A stretch of 64,000 nucleotides of DNA. Origin: Phycisphaerales bacterium (GTDB lineage: Bacteria > Planctomycetota > Phycisphaerae > Phycisphaerales > UBA1924). Shown here piece after piece: positions 54,330 to 62,930 of this stretch (positions are counted from its first letter, which is position 1; every line of letters begins with the position of its first letter). A program made the translations under genes and the position numbers. The notes below the pieces were generated by a model. That model ran no database searches and was not told the DNA's origin. It was given only the letters and a program-made list of their open reading frames with translations. The stretch is from positions 186,001 through 250,000 of the forward strand of contig JAVJVK010000013.1 in assembly GCA_040221175.1 (NCBI GenBank), given 5' to 3'.

Positions 54330-55664
54330 ATGCCCTTCGGACGTCTTACCACCGCCGCGCTCGTCCTTTCCGCCGGCTCGATCGCGTTTGGCCAGGCCGC
54401 CGACCCGACCGTGTTCGTTGGCAACAACGGCAACCTGCTGGGCGCCGTCACGAGCCTGCAGCCCGATGCCTCGGGCGCCCTCGTTCAAGTGGATTACCTG
54501 GTCATCGACGAGCGGCCGGCTGGCACGGGCTCGCTGCCTGGGACGAACGTCGAAGGCATCGCGCTCTCGGCGGGCGGGCGTTATCTGGCGACCGGCCACG
54601 CAACGGCGCTCGACCCCGAGCAACTGACGATCATCGAGATCGACGTCGACGGCACGATGGAAATCCTGGACACCTTCAGCGTGCCCAACGCGCCGCTTGG
54701 CATGGCGTGGATCGACGACGAGTACATCGCCGTGGCCGAATCAAACCTCGGTCAGTCGTTCGCACGGGTGTATCGCTACACGCCGGGCGGTTCCCCGATG
54801 ACGGGCTCGCTCGTGGAAGTGGACGCCACGCCCGAGGGCTCGTTCATCACCAACATCGAGGCAGATCACGATCGCCGGCTGATCTTCGTGCAGGACTCGG
54901 CCTTCGGCGGTGGCACGGCCAACGTGACGTCGTACGCGGTCGATGCTGCCGGGCAATTGGGCGAGGTGGGCTTCGTGTTTACGGCGCCCAACTTCGCACT
55001 GGACATGTGGCTGGCGCCCAATGGCGAATGGCTGTACGCTGGCGGGGGCATCAGCGGCACCGGCAACGACGTGCTGGGCTTCCGCGTGGGTGTGGGTGGA
55101 TCGCTCGAGTTCATGCCCGGCGCGCCATTCATCAGTCCCGGAGACTCGCCCGCGTGGGTGACGGTGAGCCCGGACAACCGCTTCGTGTACGCCGGCCACG
55201 GCCGAGACGCGACGGTGCAGGGCTTCTCGACCGACAACGAGACCGGCGCGCTCACGGCGCTGGGCGTTTCGTTCGACGTTGGCAGCCAGGGCACGCTTGG
55301 CACCGTCGGCACGCTCGACTTGCCCGCGGGCCAGTTCCTGTTCGTCACCGATAACTCGACGGTGTTCGACGACATGAGCGGCATCTACAGCTTCCGCATC
55401 GAGGACACGGGCGACCTGACGCAGGTTGGCGACATCGTCATGACCCCCGGAAGCCAGCCGGACAACTTCGTGGTCTGGCAGCCCGGCGGCGATGACTGCC
55501 GCGTCGATCTGGACGGCGACGGCGAGTTGACGATCTTCGACTTCCTGGCCTTCCAGAACCTGTTCGACGCCGGCGACCCGGCCGCCGATTTTGATGGCGA
55601 CGGCGACCTGACGATCTTCGACTTCCTGGCGTTCCAGAACGAATTCGATGCAGGGTGTGAGTAA
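54330..55664 (+). CDS. Exported seven-bladed propeller (lactonase-like) protein with GC-type dockerin
   Basis: 444 aa. Signal peptide ends SIAFGQ. Residues 25-385 form a beta-propeller of the 6-phosphogluconolactonase/YVTN type: NVEGIALSAGGRYLATGHAT, DMWLAPNGEWLYAGGGISGT, AWVTVSPDNRFVYAGHG, each blade closing with a Tyr. Residues 395-444 are an intact GC-dockerin (DLDGDGELTIFDFLAFQNLF and DFDGDGDLTIFDFLAFQNEF, ending GCE). AAGGAGG (54315-54321) 8 nt before the ATG is a consensus ribosome-binding site. Probably secreted or surface; enzymatic activity uncertain. Confidence 0.86.
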   Translation: MPFGRLTTAALVLSAGSIAFGQAADPTVFVGNNGNLLGAVTSLQPDASGALVQVDYLVIDERPAGTGSLPGTNVEGIALSAGGRYLATGHATALDPEQLTIIEIDVDGTMEILDTFSVPNAPLGMAWIDDEYIAVAESNLGQSFARVYRYTPGGSPMTGSLVEVDATPEGSFITNIEADHDRRLIFVQDSAFGGGTANVTSYAVDAAGQLGEVGFVFTAPNFALDMWLAPNGEWLYAGGGISGTGNDVLGFRVGVGGSLEFMPGAPFISPGDSPAWVTVSPDNRFVYAGHGRDATVQGFSTDNETGALTALGVSFDVGSQGTLGTVGTLDLPAGQFLFVTDNSTVFDDMSGIYSFRIEDTGDLTQVGDIVMTPGSQPDNFVVWQPGGDDCRVDLDGDGELTIFDFLAFQNLFDAGDPAADFDGDGDLTIFDFLAFQNEFDAGCE

Positions 55665-55745
55665 GGAGTGACACTCGGGTGGGTCTTCGCCGCCCGCCGA
55701 AAACATCTTCAGGCAACCTGTTAGATTTGCTCCCGAGCCGGCAAG

Positions 55746-55784
55746 TCCTCCGTGAGAGGCGGTGCACCCCGCACTGCCGGAGGA
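55746..55784 (+). promoter_or_regulatory. Stable two-part hairpin in the 5' leader of the 766-aa gene
   Basis: Outer TCCTCC/GGAGGA (55746-55751 with 55779-55784) and inner GGCGGTGC/GCACTGCC (55758-55765 with 55771-55778, one G-U pair) leave a 5-nt loop ACCCC. The GGAGGA strand ends 22 nt before ATG 55807. The true ribosome-binding site GGGAG lies outside at 55795-55799. Confidence 0.6.
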
Positions 55785-55806
55785 TGGACTACTCGGGAGC
55801 TTTCAC

Positions 55807-58107
55807 ATGAAGACGGGAACGAACCTGACGAACCGGCGGGCCGGTTCATTGGCGGATCGAGCAGCGGGCCAGCCCGCTCGGCGTGGTATGGCCCTGGGGG
55901 CCCTGGTCGCCCTGGCGGGGTCGGCGTGCCCGGTGGGCGTGCTGGCGGGGGCGTCGGTGGTCATGGTCGCCGGTCAGTTCGCCCGGGCCCAGTGCGGCGC
56001 CGAAGTGCTGACCCAGTCGACCGCGCCGGACGTCATTCAGGCCGGCCGGGCGGTGTGGTGCGGCAACCTTGAAACCAATGCCGATACGCAGATCGCCCGC
56101 GGCTTCGTGGCTCCGCACGACATGACCATCTCTTGCGTGACGTTCGGCGTCACGCGCAACACGGGCGGCGAGTGGCCCTGCCACGTACGCATCGCCACCG
56201 GCGCGCCCACCGATCTCTATGCCAGCCGCACGGTGCTGGCCGAGGAAACGGTGCAGATCCCCGCCGGCACATTCGAGGAGTTCTTCACGGTCGAGATTCC
56301 GCCGGTGTTCTTGCCCGAGGGCACGGTGTTCACGGTCGAACTGGATACGCCCTCACGGTTCCCGGCCTCGGGTGGCGATGGCGCGCTGCTGTCGCTGGGG
56401 TTCAACGCGCTCGGCCAATCGGCGCCGTCGTACCTGCGCGCACCGGCGTGCGGTGCCGAACTGCGGTTCATCGACCTTGTCGCCCTGGGCTTTCCCAACA
56501 GCCACGCGGCGATGTCGCTGGGCACCAAGAGCGGGTATGCCGTGCCAACGCTGGGAGGCTTCGAGATCACGCCGATCGGAGACGTGGTGCTGAGTACCGA
56601 GGGAGGCGAGGTCGTCGCGTACGGCGATGGCGGGCTTTCGATTCAGTTGGGTGACGCGACCATGGGCGCGGGCGCCAACTTCCGCGTGCTCTCGACGGGC
56701 GACGAGGTGTCGCCAGCCGTGCAGGTCGGTTTCCACGGCGCAACGACGACCGACGTACTCGCATTCCGCAACAACCCCGCCACGTCGGATGAAGCCGTCC
56801 TGGACGTCCTGTCGGACAACCCTGCATTCGACCGGTTCCGCGTTCGCGTGTTCCGAAACGGCGAGCTCGTCGGAACGCTGGAAGACCAGGCCTCGGGCAC
56901 GGTGCGATTCGCTGATGCAGGCGATGGTCCCATCTGGGACTGGATCAAGGGGCTGTTCGGCGGCGGGGGCTTCGAGGCCCACTGCAACATCACCAAGGAG
57001 TATTACGAGAGTGGGGCCATCAAGAGCACGACGCAGTCGTACGGTGCATCGCTCGGCTCGGCGCTGATCTCGCCCAGCGGCGGCGGGCCCGGCTACGTCG
57101 GCGATGAGATCACGATCGAACCCATGATGGCAACGCTTGCCGGAGAGCCACCGCTGTCGCTAAGTATCGTGGGCGACGGCGTCGTGGGCGTGGCGATCGA
57201 CGTTGACGACCTGCCGCCCGCGGTGGTCATCGGCCAGGCCGAAACGAGCGTTCGCAGCGTCGGCGCCGAGACCACCACCCAGGTGGGGGTCTCCATGAAG
57301 GCCATCAACACCAAGGGCGTGAACTCGGGCTCCATGTACGCCACCGATCTGACGGGCGACGGCGAGGCCGACCTTCGCTACGTACCCGGGCTCGCAGGCG
57401 AGGGCGAGAGCGTGCGTATGGAACTGGGCGGCGTCGAGTCGGCAACGATCAGCATGGACCTGACGGTGGCCGATCCGTTCGCGGCGTGCATGGTGGTGTG
57501 CTCGTTCGAGGTGGGGCCGATCAGCATTCCCACGGGCAAGACGGTCTTCGATCCGTGGCCGATCGATCCGATGTTCGTTGCCGTGGCGCCAGACTTCACG
57601 GGCGTGGGCGACGAGACGTACACGTTCCAGGTCTTCGACGCCGCCGGTACGTTGGTGCACGAAGCCTCTGGCATGCGGGGCATCGCGGGCGGCACGTCAC
57701 GCTGGCCCTGGAAGGTCGGCAAGCTGGGCGGCCAGACTCCGTGCTTTGCGATCTGCTATCCCGATGGAACGCTGCTCCGCTTGGCCGACGGGCAGGAGTT
57801 CGACGTGCACGAAGTTCGTGCGCTGGCCGAAGGTGCGCCGCCCGCAGGCCCGCTCAGTGCGCTCGACATCGGCGTCCTGGGCATGGACCAGGTCGTCTTG
57901 TCAAACCCGGTGACGGTCCTGCCAGAGATTGCTGAGCCGTGCTATGCCGACCTCGACGGCGATGGCGTGCTGACGTTGTTCGACTTCCTGGCGTACCAGA
58001 ACCTGTTCGCGACCGGGTCGCCGGTGGCAGACTGCGACGAAGACGGTGCGCTGACGCTGTTTGACTTCCTGTGCTTCCAGAACGCATTCGCGGTCGGTTG
58101 CCCGTGA
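55807..58107 (+). CDS. Large exported protein of unknown function with GC-type dockerin
   Basis: 766 aa. The long N-terminus (about 60 residues) has a late signal-like helix (GMALGALVALAGSACPVGVL, ending ARAQC). Residues about 65-235 form a beta-sandwich (EEFFTVEIPPVFLPEGTVFT), 235-700 several beta-rich segments without a family I recognise, one with a Trp-rich loop (GPIWDWIKGLFGGGG, about 380). The C-terminal 50 residues are a GC-dockerin with LDGDGVLTLFDFLAYQNLF and DEDGALTLFDFLCFQNAF, ending GCP. GGGAG 7 nt upstream. A terminator follows at 58142. It follows the lactonase-like dockerin gene by 142 bp. Confidence 0.83.
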   Translation: MKTGTNLTNRRAGSLADRAAGQPARRGMALGALVALAGSACPVGVLAGASVVMVAGQFARAQCGAEVLTQSTAPDVIQAGRAVWCGNLETNADTQIARGFVAPHDMTISCVTFGVTRNTGGEWPCHVRIATGAPTDLYASRTVLAEETVQIPAGTFEEFFTVEIPPVFLPEGTVFTVELDTPSRFPASGGDGALLSLGFNALGQSAPSYLRAPACGAELRFIDLVALGFPNSHAAMSLGTKSGYAVPTLGGFEITPIGDVVLSTEGGEVVAYGDGGLSIQLGDATMGAGANFRVLSTGDEVSPAVQVGFHGATTTDVLAFRNNPATSDEAVLDVLSDNPAFDRFRVRVFRNGELVGTLEDQASGTVRFADAGDGPIWDWIKGLFGGGGFEAHCNITKEYYESGAIKSTTQSYGASLGSALISPSGGGPGYVGDEITIEPMMATLAGEPPLSLSIVGDGVVGVAIDVDDLPPAVVIGQAETSVRSVGAETTTQVGVSMKAINTKGVNSGSMYATDLTGDGEADLRYVPGLAGEGESVRMELGGVESATISMDLTVADPFAACMVVCSFEVGPISIPTGKTVFDPWPIDPMFVAVAPDFTGVGDETYTFQVFDAAGTLVHEASGMRGIAGGTSRWPWKVGKLGGQTPCFAICYPDGTLLRLADGQEFDVHEVRALAEGAPPAGPLSALDIGVLGMDQVVLSNPVTVLPEIAEPCYADLDGDGVLTLFDFLAYQNLFATGSPVADCDEDGALTLFDFLCFQNAFAVGCP

Positions 58108-58141
58108 TCGGGAGGAGGAGTTGCAGGTTCATGGAACCTCG

Positions 58142-58177
58142 CCACGCCCCCGTTCCCTGACGGGGGCGTGGTCTTTC
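58142..58177 (+). terminator. Rho-independent terminator after the 766-aa dockerin gene
   Basis: CCACGCCCCCG (58142-58152), 8-nt loop, CGGGGGCGTGG (58161-58171), then TCTTTC. Confidence 0.8.
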
Positions 58178-58203
58178 GGGAGATCAAGGAAGTGGAGGCT
58201 GTC

Positions 58204-58401
58204 GTGCGATCGGTGCTGGCATTCCTGGTGCTCGGCGGCATGATGTTGATCCTGGCATCGATCGCGATCGGCGCCATGATCAGCTTGGGCAACGGACGCC
58301 CGAACTGGTTGCTGATCGGCGTCTTCGCCCTGGACTCCGCGGCGATCCTGTATCTGTTCTCGTGGCTGGTCCGGCGGGGTGGAGACGATGCCTCAGACTA
58401 G
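58204..58401 (+). CDS. Small two-helix membrane protein
   Basis: 65 aa. Two hydrophobic segments (VLAFLVLGGMMLILASIAIG and LLIGVFALDSAAILYLFSWL) with a short hydrophilic loop and an acidic tail; no known family. GGAGG at 58194-58198, 5 nt before GTG 58204, supports it. It lies between a terminator and the convergent kinase gene, sharing the CTAG palindrome as stop. Confidence 0.6.
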   Translation: MRSVLAFLVLGGMMLILASIAIGAMISLGNGRPNWLLIGVFALDSAAILYLFSWLVRRGGDDASD

Positions 58402-61400
58402 TTGTCAGGTTCGGCATCGCCCGGATCGCGCCAATAGCCTGCATTGCCTCGGACATAGCTCCGAAGGTGGTCAAGGCTGCTGATGCCAATCCAGTCGTCC
58501 TCACCCGACGTAAGGATGGTCGAGCCATCGGGCCCCAACGCGATGGAGAACACGGCGTGATCGTGAACGGGAAGCTTGGCCAGTTCGGCGCCGCTGCGTG
58601 CATCGAACACGAAGACCGAACCGCCAGGGCCGACGGCGAAGAGGATGGCGCCCCCGGGGTGATACGCAAGGTCGTAGGGGCCCCAGGGCAACCCGGCGAT
58701 GGTCTGGATCGGTCGGCCGGTACGTGCGTCCGAGATTCGAATGGTGCGCTCATCGGAAGCGACGGCGACCGTGGAGCCATCGGGCGACCAGGCGACCGCT
58801 CGGATGAAATCGTTGCCACCGTCGAAGCCGGCCAGAGGCAGTCCAGTCTCGACATCGAGGAGCACGGCCTGCCGACGGTCCGAAACGGCGGCGCACAAGA
58901 GGCGGTTGCCGTCCGGGCTGAAGCGGACCATCGGCACGCGCGCGGCACCGATTTCGATGATGCGTGGGGTCGCGCCGGCTTCGTTACGCCACAAACGCGC
59001 GGTCCCGTCCGCGGCGCCCACGGCAATCCACGCATCGTCCGGGCTGAATCGTGCGCTCCACAATCGGGGCAGGCCCTGGGCAACGATGCGTACTTGCGTG
59101 CCAGATCGATTCCATATGGCGATTCGGCCATCGAAGCCCGAACTCAGGACGTGCGCGCCGTCGGCGGAAAAATGAACGGACGTGATGACCCCATCGTGGG
59201 CCGGGAAGGACAGCACGTTCGATGCATCCGGCGATCGCACGCTGAGGTAGCCCGCGTCATCGCCCCACGCCATGGCGCCGTCCATCGCGCAGTCAATGGA
59301 TGCATGGGTCACCGGGCCTGCGTCCTGGCGCGATAGCCAGGGGCGGTCGTGGACGTCGTAGACGGCGACATCGGTGTCGACGTGCGCAACGGCGATCCGG
59401 CTGGCCGGCGCATCGAGCGCCATGGCCGCGGCGCGCCGGCCGGTATCGATGCGGCACCTGATCTCGAGCCGAGGCACCGAGAGGCTGAGCAGGATGCCGT
59501 CGCGGTCGATGACATAGAGCGCGGCGCCGGACGTCGTGAAGGCGATCTTGTCGATTTCCTTTGTCTCGATCTCGCGCATGGTGCGCGGGCTCGAAGTGTC
59601 GGCCGCATCGAACAGCAGCACCGTGTTGTCGAGCGTGACGGCGAGCATCTGGCCGTCGGGCGATATGGCAAGGCACTTGGGCGGGATGTTGAAGTCTTCG
59701 TGTGCTTCGCTGCCCAGCGCGATGCTCTCCTGCACCTGCCAATCCGGTGGTCGTCGGATCTCGACCCGTCGCGCCGACCCGGCCGTGGCCGCGAGCAGCG
59801 TTGGCCCGCCGGAGTGCTCGGCAAGCGCGACGGCGCGAATGCCACCACCCAATCGCAGGGCGGGAGACTGGCCGGTGGCGTCGCGGATGGTGAGCCAGCC
59901 GGGTTCGGACTCGTTGTGGGATACGAGGGTCCGGCCATCGTTGCTCGGCACGATTGCCGAAGGGGCTCGCCCTTCGAATGACAAGCGCGCGCGTTGGTTG
60001 CCATCGGCCGCGTTCCACATGAAGGCAGAACGCGGGTGCAACGCGATGGCGTAGCGGCCGTTCGCGCTGGCGAACGCGGCGGTGGCCAGTCCCTGCTCGT
60101 CCGCCGGAGCGGGCGCTCGGGCGCGCGTGATGTCAAGCCCCTCGAGGGACAGCGAGATCCGAGATCCGAGACCGTCGATGGCCCAGACGTGGTTGCCGTC
60201 CAGTTCGAAGCCAATCGCGTCGCACCGGGCGTCCGTGCGCACGCGCACGACCCTGGGCAGCCTCGCGTAGTACTCCATGAGCGACCACGCCGATCGCAGT
60301 TGCGCGGGCGTGCCCACGAACGGCATGTCCGGGCCCGTGTCCAGGCCGGCGGCGATGGACTCGGTCCACAGGATCGCCTCGGCGCGATCGATGTCTCCAC
60401 CGGCCGCCATCAGGCGCGCCCGCTGCACGTTGCTTTCGGCTAAGGCTGCTTCGGCGTCTCGCCGGGACCGGTCCAGGTCCGCCGCGAGCAGCGCGAACCC
60501 GATCGCGGCAACGAGCGTGGTGACCGCCACGAACGCGGCGGCGGCCGTGACGGCGCGATTGCGTCGCAACAGCTTCCACATGACGTACGCCGCGCTCTCA
60601 CGCCGGGCGGCGATGGGATACCCGTGCAGGTAGCTCTCGATGTCCTCGGCCAGCGCGGCGGCGCTCGCGTAGCGGCGGTCGGGATCCTTGGCCAGGCATC
60701 GAAGCACGATGGTCTCGACGTCGGCCGGCAGGCGGGCGACGTAGTGACGCGGTGGCGTGGGCGCCGTCTCGGCCGCGTGGCGGGCGATGGCCAGCACCGA
60801 GCCTTCGCATGGATAGGGCATGTGGTCGGTCAACAGCCGGTAGAGCACCATGCCAAGCGAGTACACGTCGCTGCGAGCCCCGGCGTCGCCCGGCTGGGCG
60901 TCCAGGCGCTCGGGCGCGGCATACGAGGGCGTGCCCACGAACTCCTGCGTGACGGCGGCGTCGCTGGCATCGAGCGAGGAACGGGCCAGACCGAAGTCGA
61001 GCACGCGGGCCAGGCCGTGCCGGTCGACCATGATGTTGCTGGGCTTGAGGTCTCGATGGATGACGCCCGCCGCGTGCGCGTGCGCCACGCCGTGGGCGAC
61101 CTGCGCCATCAGCCGCATGACCGCATCGGTCCGGGCTCGAGACCCCGGCTGCGCCGGACCCAGGGCATCGCCGACGGAACGATCGATGGCGACGCCCTCG
61201 ACGAACTCCATCGCGACGTATCGTCCGCCGTCGCTGGCCCGGCCCGACTGGTACACCGACACGATGTTCGGGTGGCGGAGCTGTGCCGCCAGTTCGATCT
61301 CGCGCTCGAAGCGGCGGAGTTGTCGCGGCGTGGCCAGCGCGCCGCCCAGCAGCATCTTGATCGCCACGGCCCGCGATGGCTGCTCCTGCTCGGCCCGGTA

Positions 61401-61679
61401 GACCACGCCCTGCCCGCCGCGGCTGATCTCTTCGAGCAATCGGAAGCCCGGCACGGCGCCCGGCAGCGGTCGACCATCGCCCGGGGCTTGAGCGTTGCTT
61501 TCTTCGAGGGCCCGGGCGATGTCTTCGGCCGCGTTGGCGAGGAAGCGGTCGTTCTGGCGGCACTGCTCGACGTGCTGGCGGCAGGCGGCGCAGCGGGCCA
61601 CGTGCCTGCGGATCTTGCGCGGCGCGTCGCTTCCCGCGGCCAGCGCCCCGAGCACCGAGGCCGACGGACAGCGGCCCAT
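58398..61679 (-). CDS. Ser/Thr protein kinase with N-terminal anti-sigma-type zinc finger and C-terminal WD40 repeats
   Basis: 1093 aa. Order: zf-HC2-like HxxxCxxC (His26, Cys30, Cys33) in residues 20-40; Ser/Thr kinase (about 75-340) with ISRGGQGVVYRAEQ loop, VAIKML, catalytic HRDLKPSNIM, DFGLAR and SYAAPERL; one membrane helix (about 375-400, AVTAAAAFVAVTTLVAAIGF); WD40-like repeats (about 450-1090) such as GVITSVHFSADGAHVLSSGFDGRI. Start ATG 61679 shares a base with the sigma-factor stop (TGATG), so it is coupled. It probably senses an outside or periplasmic cue through the propeller and controls the ECF sigma factor. Confidence 0.93.
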   Translation of the reverse strand: MGRCPSASVLGALAAGSDAPRKIRRHVARCAACRQHVEQCRQNDRFLANAAEDIARALEESNAQAPGDGRPLPGAVPGFRLLEEISRGGQGVVYRAEQEQPSRAVAIKMLLGGALATPRQLRRFEREIELAAQLRHPNIVSVYQSGRASDGGRYVAMEFVEGVAIDRSVGDALGPAQPGSRARTDAVMRLMAQVAHGVAHAHAAGVIHRDLKPSNIMVDRHGLARVLDFGLARSSLDASDAAVTQEFVGTPSYAAPERLDAQPGDAGARSDVYSLGMVLYRLLTDHMPYPCEGSVLAIARHAAETAPTPPRHYVARLPADVETIVLRCLAKDPDRRYASAAALAEDIESYLHGYPIAARRESAAYVMWKLLRRNRAVTAAAAFVAVTTLVAAIGFALLAADLDRSRRDAEAALAESNVQRARLMAAGGDIDRAEAILWTESIAAGLDTGPDMPFVGTPAQLRSAWSLMEYYARLPRVVRVRTDARCDAIGFELDGNHVWAIDGLGSRISLSLEGLDITRARAPAPADEQGLATAAFASANGRYAIALHPRSAFMWNAADGNQRARLSFEGRAPSAIVPSNDGRTLVSHNESEPGWLTIRDATGQSPALRLGGGIRAVALAEHSGGPTLLAATAGSARRVEIRRPPDWQVQESIALGSEAHEDFNIPPKCLAISPDGQMLAVTLDNTVLLFDAADTSSPRTMREIETKEIDKIAFTTSGAALYVIDRDGILLSLSVPRLEIRCRIDTGRRAAAMALDAPASRIAVAHVDTDVAVYDVHDRPWLSRQDAGPVTHASIDCAMDGAMAWGDDAGYLSVRSPDASNVLSFPAHDGVITSVHFSADGAHVLSSGFDGRIAIWNRSGTQVRIVAQGLPRLWSARFSPDDAWIAVGAADGTARLWRNEAGATPRIIEIGAARVPMVRFSPDGNRLLCAAVSDRRQAVLLDVETGLPLAGFDGGNDFIRAVAWSPDGSTVAVASDERTIRISDARTGRPIQTIAGLPWGPYDLAYHPGGAILFAVGPGGSVFVFDARSGAELAKLPVHDHAVFSIALGPDGSTILTSGEDDWIGISSLDHLRSYVRGNAGYWRDPGDAEPDN

Positions 61680-62308
61680 CACTCGTCCTCGTCGTAGGCG
61701 ATCGTGAGCTCGCGCACGAGTTCGCGGAGCCGGCCCGTCAGCCGGTTCTTGACGACGTACACCGCATCCACGCTCATGCCGCACTGGCGGGCGACTTCGG
61801 CCGCCGGCACGCCGCGGATGGCGAACAGCTCGAAGGCGCGTAGCGTCTCGTCTCGCATCCGGCCCTCTTCGCGGATGAGCGCCAGCGCCTGCCCGATGAT
61901 GGCCCGCTCGCGTTCGTGGCGCCAGGCCTCGGCCATGCTCGCGTCCCGTTCCCAGCCTTCGGCCGCGTGGTTCTGGGCGTGCGCGCCTCGGCTGCCGTGG
62001 GTACGCCCCAGCCGCGCCGCCACGTGGCCGGCGATGCCGATGAGCCAAGAGCTCAGCCGGCCGCGGCCGCGCTCGTACCGGCCAGCCGCGTAGGAGCGCG
62101 CGAACTCGGCGAGCGTCTGCTGGGCGATCTCGGCGGCGTCGTGGTCGGCAAAGCCCCGGCGGCGGGCAATGGCCACGAGGATGGGCCGGTAGCGGGCGTC
62201 GAAGCCCTCCCACGCGGCGGCGTTGGCCGGGTCGCGCAGGTCGTCCAGCAGCCGCGTGGTGGTACGCGTTCCCAGGGGGGCCGGGCCGCCGGGCGGTGGC
62301 GTGGACAT
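61679..62308 (-). CDS. ECF-type RNA polymerase sigma factor
   Basis: 209 aa. Region 2 FDARYRPILVAIARRRGFAD with QQTLAEFARSY (residues about 40-80) and region 4 ETLRAFELFAIRGVPAAEVA with GMSVDAVYVVKNRL helix-turn-helix (about 150-195). ECF factors of planctomycetes are often regulated by a Ser/Thr kinase rather than a classical anti-sigma factor; the coupled kinase here carries both features. Start ATG 62308 with TACCAT 5 nt upstream (leaderless). Target promoters are not visible. Confidence 0.9.
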   Translation of the reverse strand: MSTPPPGGPAPLGTRTTTRLLDDLRDPANAAAWEGFDARYRPILVAIARRRGFADHDAAEIAQQTLAEFARSYAAGRYERGRGRLSSWLIGIAGHVAARLGRTHGSRGAHAQNHAAEGWERDASMAEAWRHERERAIIGQALALIREEGRMRDETLRAFELFAIRGVPAAEVARQCGMSVDAVYVVKNRLTGRLRELVRELTIAYDEDE

Positions 62309-62360
62309 GCCCGATGGTACGCGAGGGACGGGTGGGGCGCGGGCATTCCCGGAAGGTCGA

Positions 62361-62930
62361 TCAGGTCGTCGTGCCGGCCCGCTGAGACTCCTGCCACTGG
62401 CGACGCCAGTCTCCGGCGTGCGTATTGATCGCGGCCTCGAATCGTGCGGCGCGCCATTGGGCGCCACACTCGGGGCAGGTGGCCATGCCGTCGTCGTCTT
62501 GAGGTACGTCGTTCTTGTGCAGATCAAGGGCCAGGTCGTGGCCGCAGGCGGGGCAGAGGCCGGCCTGGGCCCACGCGTGGATAGCCCGTCGGTTGGTCTC
62601 GCGGGCTCGGGCGTTGGCGACGAAGGGAACCCAGCGGTAGGCGCAGGCAATGAAGAGCCCGATGGCGAGCATGACAACATGCCAGTACCAATCCGGGAGC
62701 ACGGGCTGGGACGAGACCGCCTGGATGACGACGAGGATCAGGCCGGGGCCGATGGCAATCAGCAAGAAGGCGAAGAAGGCCGACCAGTGCATGTTCTGCG
62801 AGTTGCCCAGCGAGATCTCGCCGCTGAGCTTCCTCAGCCGCTTCGATGGCTTCTTGGGAAGGTCCAATGCCTGGAGTGTCACGGCGCGGCCGCGGTCATC
62901 GGTCGGTTGGGTGGCCTCCTGCGAGTTCAT
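62361..62930 (-). CDS. Membrane protein with C-terminal zinc ribbon
   Basis: 189 aa. Two adjacent membrane helices (SAFFAFLLIAIGPGLILVVI and WYWHVVMLAIGLFIACAYRW, residues about 50-105), then a cytosolic zinc ribbon: CPACGHDL and CPECGAQW (about 132-165). Hydrophilic N-terminus of 45 residues. No named family. The start overlaps the scpA stop (ATGA), so it belongs to the scpA transcript; a role linked to chromosome segregation is only inferred. Confidence 0.78.
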   Translation of the reverse strand: MNSQEATQPTDDRGRAVTLQALDLPKKPSKRLRKLSGEISLGNSQNMHWSAFFAFLLIAIGPGLILVVIQAVSSQPVLPDWYWHVVMLAIGLFIACAYRWVPFVANARARETNRRAIHAWAQAGLCPACGHDLALDLHKNDVPQDDDGMATCPECGAQWRAARFEAAINTHAGDWRRQWQESQRAGTTT

